Below are positions 23,868 through 33,567 of a stretch of DNA of 64,000 nt, piece by piece (positions within the stretch are counted from its first letter, which is position 1; each line of letters starts with the position of its first letter). A model generated the notes under the pieces. That model did no database searches, had not been told where the DNA came from, and saw only the letters and a program-made list of their open reading frames with translations. The stretch covers positions 717,739 through 781,738 of the forward strand of contig RPFO01000296.1 in the NCBI GenBank assembly GCA_009746045.1, in the 5' to 3' direction. The position numbers and the translations under genes were made by a program. The stretch comes from Mesostigma viride (taxonomy: Eukaryota; Streptophyta; Mesostigmatophyceae; Mesostigmatales; Mesostigmataceae).

Positions 23868-24914
23868 CACGTCACGTCGCTGGGAGCCTCTTCTCATGTG
23901 CCATCATATCCGATTCCAGCACCGTTTTATCACTCCCAGCAATGTTCATTCTCGCTCTCCCTACACGACAGACTCTCTTATCCGAGTGTGCGAAAAGCCT
24001 TGCTGTTTGAGGAGTTGCCAGAGTTTCGTGGACGACGCGCAGGACACCGGCACGGTGTCGCGAGGCAGTCGATGATTCGTCCTGCGACACCCCATCCTTG
24101 ATCAGAGCGAACCGCAGCCTGACGACGAAGTGTATTTTACCCCTTCCGTTTTGCGCGTCCCCCGCGCTCTCTCGAGCGGCAACCTCCAGGCTCGTATGCT
24201 CTGGCGGGAATTCCGCCTGCAGCCACCCGCGAACACCGGCCTGCGCTTAAGCATGCAACGCCCAATATTCGCCCTCCCTCAGGTAGTCTCGGCAGGCGGT
24301 TCCTCGTGGCTCGGGGTGAGCTCCCGCAACGGTGGCGTCGGGCTGGAGAGTCGGCGCTGCAGAGACCGATGTTTCCGCCGCACTCGGGGTATTTGCGATC
24401 CATCCGTGCGCTGGGATTCCAGACGCCCTCCTTTTGAGCACTGCCTGTTCGCCGAAGATGCAGTGCGTCTCTGCGCGCACGCCTGTCGGCGGCAGCCGCG
24501 ATTGCTGCGCCTTTTCCCTGGCCCGTCCCATTGCTCGCGACGCTCCTTACGTCACCGTCATCTGATGACTGAACATGAGACAATTTTTTGGTCGAGCTTT
24601 GTATTACCCTACGGGGTGGATCCTTGGCGCCCTCGAGGCCGTTTTCGGTTTCGTTCGTTTTCTTTTGCCAGGTGAGCCCACGTGACGCCTCATCGCCCAC
24701 CCAAGCGAGGATGCCAAGTCGGATTCGGAGGCATGTCGTGACAACGTTGGACGGAATCGTGTCGTAGTGGCCTGCTTCTTTGAAAGGATCACTGACGACA
24801 CTCTCTAGAGTTTTGCCCCAGATCGACAACCCGAACAATATCGGAGGAGTGCTTGGGGTCCAACACGTACTCCTTCTCGCGGCCTGCGTATCGTTTGGTG
24901 ACGGAATAATCCAT
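23868..24914 (-). pseudogene. PLV hypothetical gene, frameshifted
   Basis: An ATG at 24914 opens MDYSVTKRYAGREKEYVLDP, 19 bases after the stop of the neighbouring upstream gene. Within about 40 codons the useful frame changes to the one containing VVSDPFKEAGHYDTIPSNVV, which stays open down to 24137. A third frame then adds FVVRLRFALIKDGVSQDESS and ends near 23873. The combined product would be about 340 residues, Arg/Ala-rich in its middle. No family is recognised. Compact spacing to the next gene supports a co-oriented minus-strand set together with the helicase. Confidence 0.35.
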
Positions 24915-24932
24915 AGTAACAGTTCAAGAAAA

Positions 24933-25815
24933 TTATTTATCGAGGAAAATGTATGGAAGTTTCGTCGAAACATTTTTTCGGGTCGCCTGGTCGGAAGTCG
25001 ACAGCAAATAAGTCGTGAGATCGGTCCTTGACGCGTGTCCCATAGCCGAAAACTCATCCGGCGCCACAACCCCCGCTCTCTTCCCATCTGTCGCGCGGCT
25101 CGATGGTTCCTTTCGTTTAACAGCGCAAGAAACGATATAATTCGCTCGCACTGCTCCGGTACCGCCAACCGTCGTGTACGCCTTGGCAGGAAAAATCATG
25201 CTCGTGAGGAAGTGTCTGTGTATGAACGCGAAACGCCCGCAAGCGTTTTTCCTAGCAGGCCCTGATAGAGTGCACGCCGCATGTCGGCATCAGATCTCAC
25301 AGATGAGCGATCGAACGGAGCAGACACCTGCGTGCAAACCCTGCGCAGGTTGTATCCCAGTCATTGCATCAAGGCGTAGTAGGCGTACATGAGAGACGGT
25401 CCCATGCAGTTCGGTTTTTTTTCCCATCCACGTCATTCGCGTATTTGAACGTTCCCAGAGCACATTCGAGATCTACGCTTGACCTCTCGTATTTCGTGGA
25501 GTCAGACTTATAGATCAGCGAAGTGCTATCATCCCAACGAGAAGAATGCAGCGTTAGAGCATGCATCTTCCATCGCATAGCTAAGTTCCAGGACCGAGCT
25601 CTCTGTATTTCGTCTTCCGTGGGGCACTCCCTGAAATGAAAGCTGTCGAATGACGTTTACAAAGTAAGCCCTTCGCCATTTGACTGTCCGATGTAGTTTT
25701 CCCAGACCGTCGAGCTCCGCAGAGTTTAAAGTGAAATGAAGACTCGCGTCGGGACATATATCGGTGCTGGACAGAGATCGCATAGTGGGCCTGTATCGGT
25801 TAGCTTTGATCATCT
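24933..25815 (-). pseudogene. PLV hypothetical gene, frameshifted at least three times
   Basis: Starts at ATG 25815 (MIKANRYRPTMRSLSSTDIC). The first frame reads through AELDGLGKLHRTVKWRRAYF, then shifts near 25575 to one with SSVDLECALGTFKYANDVDG. It shifts again at an eight-A homopolymer near 25413-25420 to one with GPSLMYAYYALMQ, followed by an in-frame TGA, and finally to one ending LPYIFLDK with a stop at 24933. Each segment looks protein-like and they join at plausible single-base shifts. The A8 site suggests a sequencing slip. Function unknown. Confidence 0.35.
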
Positions 25816-25932
25816 ATATCTCAAGATGAAAATCGTCGCGCTGCGATGATAAGCCATTATCACTGAAACATTTAATCGTCCAAGACTAGCAGAGAGACGC
25901 TCGGATGCGCCATGCGCATCTCGCATATGCGT

Positions 25933-26302
25933 CTATCGCACAGGGGCGGTCGCGTGGCTGTCGAGCTGTCGGTCATTGATCGGTCTTTTTTCCAGGCGGC
26001 TCATCGCCGGTGCGGAGAGTCCGGCTCTGTCTCCTTGGTGCTTGCGACCCCCGTCTTGTTTGGGTGCCTGTCGCGGGTTGAGCGACGGAATCTCACGAGA
26101 AGGCTTCAATCCGCGATTGTTGCGAGCTTCTTGACACTCGAGTTCGACTAGCCTGCCGCCTGAATCTCCAATTCCTTTGCAAGACCTTTTTCGTTATCTC
26201 TCCCCCGTATCTCTCTCATTTGCGTCTCTTCTCTCGTGCGCGCTGTGTCAGCGCGTGCTGGTAAACCATCATTTTGTCGCGAAGGCTTTTTCTGTCAAAC
26301 AT
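25933..26302 (-). pseudogene. PLV hypothetical basic, coiled-coil-like protein, frameshifted
   Basis: Begins MFDRKSLRDKMMVYQHALTQ at 26302. It then needs two or three single-base shifts to stay in protein-like sequence: MREIRGRDNEKGLAKELEIQ, then LECQEARNNRGLKPSREIPS, with a stop at 25933. Rich in Arg, Lys, Glu and Gln, compatible with a helical nucleic-acid-associated protein. No family recognised. Low confidence because it depends on joining short frames. Confidence 0.28.
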
Positions 26303-26399
26303 TCAGCGTTGCCCTCGAATAGTCCTGACCATGGCTCAACAAGCCGCTCTTCCCGCCGTCGCGGGGCGAAGTTCGTGGCTTGGTAGCATCAGTTGTGAG

Positions 26400-28330
26400 T
26401 CTCTGAAGCCTCAGAGGCCATGTATTTCTAAGGTGAGATAAATAAATGTCAGTTTCACTCTAACACATGATAGCAGGACAAGGAAGATAAAGCGCCCGAC
26501 CAAATCTACGCCACCGGGGTTAACCTCCGACCCTGAAATGGAAGGACGTTTTCTAACATCTAACAACTATCAACATAGATGAGAAGCTTTCAAGCCCATT
26601 AGACGTACTTGTCACTTACTTGCATTCGAGCATCCATTCGACTGGAGCACTCTCACGTTGTCGAACGAGACTCAAAAATTTCTACCGAGCAGAGCCGACA
26701 AATGTGCGACTCGAGAAACAACGACGACGAGACCGTCATAAGACGATCCCATTCGGAACTGCTATACAGTCTCGTCTTGATACCGTGGATTAATTCACTA
26801 TTTAAATCAGAGTGACTACTTTATAAGTCGACGATCTTCACGCTAAATGAACCCTTACCTAGTACGGCGCAGATAAGTTGGAGCGACCCCAGGTACCACG
26901 TTCTCCTGATCTTATAAAGGCCCTGAATACGTGCTAGACCCTCTTGGGGCCGCAGAGTCCTGACCCACAAAGCCCGCAATTGGACTACTTCTTTGAACAA
27001 CATCGGCTGCGTAGCAAAATCGACGATAGCAACTTGAACGGGGATTTCGCCCTCCATCTCGAAGACGGACGACACGCATGTCGCACCAAAAACGCGTCAA
27101 CGTCATCAATTACCAGGATTGCGAGTTCCAGGCTGCCCTACAACGTTGACGAAGGGCACGCGAGTGGAATCTGTAGTTTCCTATCGCGGACCTACCACAC
27201 GACCCGGCCGCACGGGGAGAGCGGTAGTGGACGAGAGGTAGATATCCGTACTTTCGGACTCTTTCTATGTCTCGGCGGATCTCGATTGAACCGGCCTCCT
27301 CTCCGCGTGATGTTAGTTGTCGTTTCGCCACGATTTTCGCGACGGTACCACCGCCCCTTCCAACTAACTGGAGATCCTTCACCATCACCTACTTACTCGC
27401 CATGACGGACGTGCGAATGGTGCCGATGACCCTAGTGAACGCACTCTACTGGAGCAACCAATCCAACCACCGCTAATTGCGCGCTTTACGAGTACCGTAA
27501 AGCAGGGAAACACCCTCAACAGAGTCAGGCGGTCACCCATACAGAAGGCATTACGACCGCCCTTCGCAACCAACGGGCAAGAAATCTCTACAAGACCCCA
27601 TACAGGTACACTACTGAATTCCAACCCACATCACGCCGACCACTCGACATCGGCGGTGATCTCCCCTCTCGCCAAAACGGGGGACCTGCGCGGGGAAAAC
27701 GCTCCTAATCACTCCCAGTCGCCGCGCAGATCCAGTAACATAATATTATGAACTACGAGCATAGATTCTTACAAAACGGAAACTCACCCTCACCTCCTAC
27801 ACCACCCCTAACACGAGGGCTGATGCTACGTTGTTGTCTACAAAAATGAAGCCAACTCGTTCCACTCCTGCATCCCGGACACCCAGTTCTTACTCTCATT
27901 ACCTATAATTCCTGTCTAACTATAGAACTCCGCATCAACCGGGCGTCCTACGCACCCCATACTGTGGGTGTGCGGGAAAGTGTATGACTCCTACTCACCG
28001 GTTTTATCCTTATGTGCGCGAACTGCTCTCTCTCTCCTCTCTCTCTCAGTATCTCAAGGGCTCCCTTTGCGATCTGGGACGTGGTACACAACGACTTTAA
28101 AATCCTATCCGCTAAGCCGTATCGATTCGAGAACTCATGAACAGATCGTAACCCGTAATATGGCACTTCGCCCAAACTCCTCCTGTCTTCTCGAGTGAGA
28201 TCCGTCGGTATGCTACGACGCGCTTCCCCTGCTACGAGCTCTCATCTCTCTCACATCATCTCTCCGCGCTCCCCCTCCCAGTGACCACCCCTGCAAGCAG
28301 ACAGCTCACAATACTTTGACAGCCCCCGAA
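26400..28330. pseudogene. PLV left arm, fragmentary frames on both strands
   Basis: Minus-strand frames at 26821-27075 (EGEIPVQVAIVDFATQP), near 27090-27140 (LELAILVIDDVDAF, Walker B-like) and 27948-28175 look protein-like. So does a start-less plus-strand frame at 27439-27708 (EYRKAGKHPQQSQAV onward). The two strands cannot both code. No packaging ATPase, polymerase or integrase signature could be confirmed. A (CT)n-rich stretch at 28024-28050 lies near the likely divergence point between the two arms. Confidence 0.3.
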
Positions 28331-28339
28331 CAAAATTCT

Positions 28340-28800
28340 TTTGTACAAAAACAAGCCCCTCCCCCCAGGCACCAAGTTCAAATTGTTTTTTTCACCGCCC
28401 ATCGACGCCCCATCCTATCTGTTTTCCCGCCTATATTGGGGCAGCAGATGCCTTCGTCTCCCGTTTGCAGAAACAATTACTATGCCTTTGACGACAGATA
28501 AATATCACCCCGGCCACGACCAATGCCCCCATCAGATTGAGTAGAAATGCGGCTACGACGCATTCGGGTATGCTGCCGTCATCAATCTGCACCATAGTGA
28601 CTATGCACCTCGATCTGCTCTTGACAATCTGTTAACAGTCGAAGGTCTCGAACACCGTTAAACTCATCATGAGACCACAAAAACAGCTACTGCCCCGCGG
28701 TGCTTTCGAAAAAATCGATGGCCAAGGCGGAGCACACGTCTATAATCCAAAACAACTCCTCAAGAACTTAGTGACATGCACTTAAAATCCTCAACACTCG
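28340..28800 (+). pseudogene. PLV fragment, possible cysteine-protease-like gene
   Basis: A plus-strand frame opens with YKNKPLPPGTKFKLFFSPPI (from 28341) and stops at about 28544. The same frame resumes with CGYDAFGYAAVINLHHSDYA at 28548. A shifted frame then gives LPRGAFEKIDGQGGAHVYNP near 28690-28745. The CGYxAF block following a Gln (in HDQCPHQ) recalls the Cys box of adenain/Ulp1-type viral proteases, which Polinton-like elements often encode beside capsid genes. The catalytic His and Asp could not be placed with confidence. The fragment is broken by at least one stop and one shift. Confidence 0.25.
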
Positions 28801-28939
28801 CTCGCTATCATTTACAACCCATCCTCACAGCACCATTCCTTGACCCGCCTCTAATCCATCCCTCCGACCAGTCTTCCACTGAGCGGAGAGTACCACGGCC
28901 GCGACTAGTCTGCCAATCAACAGCATGACCTACAAGACA

Positions 28940-30020
28940 TACGAGTTCGACTCCTCTCTAAAACACCAAACAACCCCATCCATCGTACACAGCCGCGGAA
29001 GACGTGTTGACTGCGTCACAGGTTCCACCTCGCTCGAGAATTGTAGCACAAAATAGCGTCACCAAAAACCCGTACGGGCTGTGGCGGATAACGGTTAGAG
29101 CTAACAACTCACCGAAGGACGAGTGTCATCCGCACGGTCGTTAAATGCGTCTCCCGCACTGTTCAACATACGCGTGCACATGACAAAATCTGCCGCAAAA
29201 TATATGGATTCTACCAGCCTCGTCACTCCGTACAGAAGTCTTTAGTAAGAACTGATCTTTCAACAACCACAAGTTGAGCAATATCCGTGCTTATCACGCG
29301 CTAGTCGTTGAGAAGCGTGACTGCGGTTTTCTTACAACACAATACTCAAAATCCGCTTCGTACGTTGAATACCCGTGATCATATTTCACTGGTTATCCTC
29401 CAGTACTGTCCTATGATCCATTGGCGACCGTGACGCTTCAGTATTCAGATCACACAGTATCTGGCCCCGAACCCCCGCTTGTATTCTGCTTCTAGCCTAA
29501 GCTACTATTATGGTTCAAGCCTGTCGTCAATTGGCGGCAATCACGGGATGGACGTGGCCCTGTATGAAGATGTCCGAGAAACTAGGCGTATATCGCACAC
29601 GATATTGGAAGCAGATTCTTTGGTCGGTCTGAGGCAGCCCATATACGACTACCCGCTTCCGCAATTTTGGCACGGCGCCCCTGTGGCCGTGATGTCTTTC
29701 CACGACCCGGCCAACAATCGGAACTAACTCTTCCGACCGCGTTGACCAATATCCTTGTCAGGTTAACATTTGATAACAACCCACCAACGATTCTCGACAT
29801 ATCAAACCCATATCGCTTAACGGCTAGCGGCCTGTCCGTCTGGCCGGTAAACGTTATAATTGGCAGCAACTGGAATGTTGTTTCAGGATACGAGGAGGAT
29901 GACGGGGTGTTTGAAATCGCATTGCGGATTCCTCGCATCACCACTGACACGTCAACAAACATAGCGACTCTCTACGGCGTTTTGCAAGTCGCGCGCTGGA
30001 AAAATGGCCGTGTCGACTAA
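28940..30020 (+). pseudogene. PLV hypothetical structural-module gene(s), frameshifted
   Basis: Protein-like plus-strand segments succeed each other: MTYKTYEFDSSLKHQTTPSI (about 28942 on), KNPYGLWRITVRANNSPKDE, KICRKIYGFYQPRHSVQKSL, then GYPPVLSYDPLATVTLQYSD (about 29390-29440) and the open frame at 29479-29727. That frame shifts near 29720 to the frame ending at 30020, which contains LVRLTFDNNPPTILDISNPY and ITTDTSTNIATLYGVLQVAR. The C-terminal 100 residues are beta-rich, like a capsid-associated protein. The gene probably starts near 28.9-29.3 kb. Two genes rather than one cannot be excluded. No family assigned. Confidence 0.4.
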
Positions 30021-30039
30021 CAAGACCCTCACTTGGACG

Positions 30040-30068
30040 TTATAAAAATCTATGATTATATGCAGAAA
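30040..30068 (+). promoter_or_regulatory. AT-rich TATA-like segment before the zinc-finger gene
   Basis: TTATAAAAATCTATGATTAT lies about 10-30 bp upstream of the ATG at 30068. Comparable AT islands precede 32050, 33371, 33568 and 35292, in otherwise GC-balanced DNA. This suggests compact viral promoters, but no strict shared motif was derived. Confidence 0.35.
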
Positions 30069-30570
30069 TGGCAAGGCGTCAGAAATCAGCACGGCGCCGT
30101 CCTTCAAGTAAAAGGGGAAAACCGAAGCGTAAGGTCGCACCCCAGTCGCAGGTGACCGCTTCATCGACCAACACCATTGTCATCCACAGCGCGCCGGTCC
30201 GAAGAGCGGTGAACAAAGGGAAGGTCGCAGAGGCGCGAGGGTTCAAGGATGCCCTTCTCATGGCGTCAGTGATGGCGAACTCTAGACCGGTCGCGTACCC
30301 CCCATTGTCCGCGTATGCCCAACCGGCCCCTGTCGCGCCGGCTCCCGAACCGTTGTCGTCGATGAAGCAGTGGCGGCACCCCCGGAGCCTGCGGGTGTAC
30401 CTGTCGGGAAACGAGTCCAGGTGGGAGGCGCGAGGTGGAAATGCCCACAACCCGGGTGTAAGAGCACGTTCGCAAACGAAAAAAACCTCCTGCTGCATCT
30501 CAGGAGGGTCCACAACACGGTCGTGGGAATTCCAAAAGAAGGCGCTGAAAAAAATCTCACAGAAGAGTAA
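30068..30570 (+). pseudogene. C2H2 zinc-finger protein with basic N-terminus (one frameshift)
   Basis: ATG at 30068 opens MARRQKSARRRPSSKRGKPK, a strongly basic, NLS-like start, followed by a Pro/Ala-rich linker. Near 30340-30365 the useful frame moves by one base to that of 30370-30570, which contains WKCPQPGCKSTFANEKNLLL and HLRRVHN. This is a classical C-x4-C-x12-H-x4-H finger. The gene ends at TAA 30568-30570, two bases before the next ATG. A nucleic-acid-binding role (genome condensation or transcription control) is inferred. The alternative frame without the finger runs to 30595 but has an implausible composition. Confidence 0.6.
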
Positions 30571-30572
30571 AC

Positions 30573-30839
30573 ATGAGCAGCCCGCTGTTCACTGACGCCG
30601 AGATGCTCGAGATCTCTCAATGGATGACCCTCCATCCAAATGTCCCACGAGAGTTCATTGAGGCAGCCATGCTCTACTGTAAGAAGAAGCCACTCACAGG
30701 GAAGACAAGGCGCGCCATGAAAAGGGCATCGGCGAAAATTGAGGAGGGCGTCGTCAAGGTTTTTGGGACAAACGAAATTACTTCTGAGCTATTGTCAGAA
30801 GAAGTGGCCGATGAAAGGAGTTCATCCAGGAAACGCTGA
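30573..30839 (+). CDS. PLV hypothetical protein, 88 residues
   Basis: Intact frame with ATG at 30573, two bases after the preceding stop. Starts MSSPLFTDAEMLEISQWMTL. Mostly helical by composition, with a basic segment KKKPLTGKTRRAMKRASAK in the middle and an acidic tail. No domain recognised. Its 3' end overlaps the probable ATG (30811) of the penton-like gene, which is typical of a compact co-transcribed viral module. Confidence 0.65.
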   Translation: MSSPLFTDAEMLEISQWMTLHPNVPREFIEAAMLYCKKKPLTGKTRRAMKRASAKIEEGVVKVFGTNEITSELLSEEVADERSSSRKR

Positions 30840-31672
30840 CACTCACTCTTCGCACGGAGAACCGAACTCGCGGGACGCTAGTGGATCCGGTATGGGACAT
30901 CCCGGCGGGGCTCCTTGACGATTATCACGACGTCGGGCTTACCCTCATGACCATCCCGTTTGAACAGACTCACATCAGCGAAGGAAACCGATACTTCACT
31001 GTCCGTTTGTCTGGCAGCGAGTCCCCTACGAAGGTGACCTTGCCGCTCGGCTCGTACACGACTATCGAAAACCGAAAAAACATAGAGGACTTTGAAGGCG
31101 GTAGATCCTGGGTTCTCGGTCACGTACAACAGGGCGACTAGTCTTTTTACCGTGACAAATGCCACCGAGTTCTCTGTCGCGGTGGATGAGCCCACGGGCC
31201 GGGTGTTGGGGCTCATGGAAGGATCATATCCTTTCACAGGTGTCCTCGCTAGCAACCGGCCAGCAACGAATGGGAGACTGAGAATGGTGTATGTATACAG
31301 CGACATCGTTCGAGGAAACGTGATATCATCGTCGACAGGCACGGGATATGGAGGCCTTTTGGCCGTCTGTCCCAACATGTCGCAGTTCTTAGAACCCATT
31401 GTTTGGCAGGCAGCGACCCTTTGTGGCAGCATCTCAAGGACTCTCCCAGCAACATCACGATCCGACTGCTCGACGAGGACGACGCTCCTATAACTGTCTA
31501 CTCGGATTGGGCTCTTCAGCTCTCCTTCCGCATAAGCCCTCAGAAGGCGATGGGAATAGAGGCGAGGAAGATCGGGAGCGTTTTGAAGTATATGGCCCTT
31601 GACAGGACCGTCCAGCCACAAACCAGATTTATTTCTCAGCCATCTAGTACTATCGAGGACGATGAAAGTTAA
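30811..31672 (+). pseudogene. Penton-like minor capsid protein (two or three frameshifts)
   Basis: The ATG at 30811 lies in the frame of the next segment only after a one-base change in an AAA run. The frame at about 30818-31141 reads TLTLRTENRTRGTLVDPVWD and TLPLGSYTTIENRKNIED. It hands over near 31090 to a frame with FSVTYNRATSLFTVTNATEF and GRVLGLMEGSYPF, and near 31405 to the frame ending at 31672 with NITIRLLDEDDAPITVYSDW. This order (beta-rich domain, GSYTIE-type helix start, LLGF/LGL turn, C-terminal I-x-LLDEDG-P strand pair) matches the minor capsid or penton-type proteins found beside the MCP in Polintons. Product about 285 residues. Confidence 0.6.
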
Positions 31673-32018
31673 TTTTGGAGCAATCGGAAACGTGGCTAGA
31701 CGCGTGGGAGAGTTTGCCGGCAACGCTATCAAGAGGGTCGGCGACGGGGCGGCCATCGTGTCAGCTGTCAAGAAAGCCGGGCACGTCGCTGGCGAAGTCA
31801 TCTCAAAAATTGGCGACGGGGCGCGGGCTGCCAAACAGGCGGCGGGCATTGTCGATTCCGCGCTCGGACACATCCCATCCAACATGATCGCGAAGAGTAC
31901 GCTGCTCGGGAAAGCGTACTCGGTCGCAAACACTGGTCTGAGCGCCTTGTCCAACCTCGAAAGACGGGTTGATGGAGCGAAGGTAAAAAATCCCATACTC
32001 GGCCAGCTTCTTCAGTAA
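31662..32018 (+). CDS. Small amphipathic capsid-associated protein (118 residues)
   Basis: The ATG at 31662 overlaps the stop of the preceding gene (ATGAAAGTTAA). This start is preferred to an upstream in-frame one because of the overlap and because upstream codons belong to the previous gene. The sequence is almost entirely Ala/Gly/Val/Lys amphipathic helix with two GDGA words (KRVGDGAAIV and SKIGDGARAA). Small amphipathic proteins next to penton and MCP genes in related viruses are thought to act in membrane disruption or cementing. That role is an inference from position and composition only. Confidence 0.6.
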   Translation: MKVNFGAIGNVARRVGEFAGNAIKRVGDGAAIVSAVKKAGHVAGEVISKIGDGARAAKQAAGIVDSALGHIPSNMIAKSTLLGKAYSVANTGLSALSNLERRVDGAKVKNPILGQLLQ

Positions 32019-32049
32019 AAATATCTCATTCGAATGTATACACAATCTA

Positions 32050-33361
32050 TGGCTTCGGACAATTCCTGGTACTCGCGCGCTATCCCCAAGTCCATGCAAT
32101 ACCTCGTGAAGGCGCTGGGTCAGCAACACGACTCAACGAGTCCATCTCAGCACCCTCTCAGCAAGCGACGGCATCAAACAAGGGTCTGTGGTCGCGGTCC
32201 GCCTCCCCACGTCCGGGTTCGTGGACTTGCACTCCTTCGCAATGTTTTTCACGGGGACCCCCACGACCACGGCGGGGTTCGCAAAGTTCCCCGCGTACAC
32301 GTCCTCCATCATCAGGCGCCTCGAGGTACTGGCAGGAGGTCAGACCGTCGACAGCATCAACGACTACTCCCAGCTGTTCCATACGCTGCTCTCGGTGCAC
32401 GGCGGTGTCGAGTACAATCTCGCGCAGGCTCCCGCTGGTTGGTCGAAGAATAACAACATCGTCATTGCTGATGCGGCTGGCGCTCTCACAAACAACGTGA
32501 AGGCAAACACCGCAGTGGACGGCGTCATTGACCACTTTTTTTTTCCTGGAGCGAGGAGCCTCGGATCGTGGATCTGAGTCTCTTCCCTCCCATCGAGATC
32601 CGAATCACACTCATGGACGGAGGGGTGATGCTTCCTAGCGTGGCGCAAGCAGCTGCTGGTGCCGTCGTGGCCGTTGACGCAGGAACGGGGGTTGGTTTCG
32701 AATTGAGCAACATCCACTTTAGCATCGACACGTACAGGTTCCAAGAGGATATCGTGGGCCAGATTTTCTCGTCCAGGCTTGCCGAGGGTGGAACTCTTTC
32801 ATTCAAGTGGCGAACGTGGCAGTCTACCAAACAGTCGCTCGGGACTCGTTCTCCCTATATGCCATCAAGGCGTCGCTGTCTTCCGCGTCCGCCAGCAAAC
32901 TCCTGGCGATTCAGGTTGCTGCCGGCGCGGACGTGACCAACGCATCTGGCAATACGATGTTCAATCACATCGCGGATGGTATGACTTCCTACCAATACGA
33001 CATCAACGGATCCAACCTGGCGCCTGGATACCGTACGAACGCAACGGAGGCGTGGATCAATCTGTTGTCTGCGTTCGGTGACCAAGGGAATGTTTTGTCC
33101 TGTGTCCGTGAGGGCATGACTCCTACCACGTGGCTAAACAACAACTTCACGATGGCGTGTCACCTTAATATGCCATGTGCCGGTCCAGAGTACATGAGCG
33201 GCCTTGACCTTCGTGGCACGGCATCGGTGGTCACGCTGCGAGTCGAGAAGGGAGCAACGGACTGTATTTCCTACCTCTTCACGGAATGCGAATCGAAGAT
33301 GGACATCTTGCTGCAGGCAGGCAGGCAGCCGTGTACCTCTAAAAAATATATACGTGTGTAA
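32050..33361 (+). pseudogene. Double-jelly-roll major capsid protein (three frameshifts)
   Basis: The likely ATG at 32050 opens MASDNSWYSRAIPKSMQYLV. Frame changes occur near 32128, in a T9 run at 32536-32544, and near 32800. The four segments contain SGFVDLHSFAMFFTGTPTTT and RRLEVLAGGQTVDSINDYSQ, LSLFPPIEIRITLMDGG, and NVLSCVREGMTPTTWLNNNF in that order. This is the pattern of Polinton-like MCPs: a first jelly-roll with a long surface strand and the NGQ/GGQxVxSIxxY word, then the second jelly-roll. About 437 residues in total, normal for the family. It forms the icosahedral shell. The homopolymer site suggests at least one shift is a sequencing error, so the gene may be intact in reality. 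The last 15 codons after a GCAG repeat look unreliable. Confidence 0.8.
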
Positions 33362-33370
33362 TGACAAACG

Positions 33371-33541
33371 ATGGACTACTTTCGAGACCCTAGCATCACA
33401 GCTAATCCGTTTAACAGGTTGAAGTTGATTTTTGACATTCCTGAAATGGCAGATTCTGGTCTGTCCATGACAATGCCAGCTAGACGAGCATTGCCCCTTC
33501 TCCCCACCTTCAAGTATCCGCTACCAAACTCTAAAAAATAA
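33371..33541 (+). CDS. Small PLV protein, 56 residues
   Basis: An intact frame between the MCP and the spike gene, ATG at 33371 and TAA at 33539-33541. Begins MDYFRDPSITANPFNRLKLI and ends with a Pro-rich basic tail PLPNSKK. Preceded by AT-rich DNA. No family recognised. It is too short to be judged by length alone, but its position, start context and proteinlike composition in a compact gene array support it. Confidence 0.5.
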   Translation: MDYFRDPSITANPFNRLKLIFDIPEMADSGLSMTMPARRALPLLPTFKYPLPNSKK

Positions 33542-33567
33542 TGTGACGATGATATTATATTAGCTCC

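Noticed and set aside
25529-25813. Walker A-like GLGKLHRT word in a minus-strand frame
   Set aside because: It lacks the full GxxxxGK(S/T) spacing and no Walker B follows at a normal distance, so it was not taken as the missing packaging ATPase.
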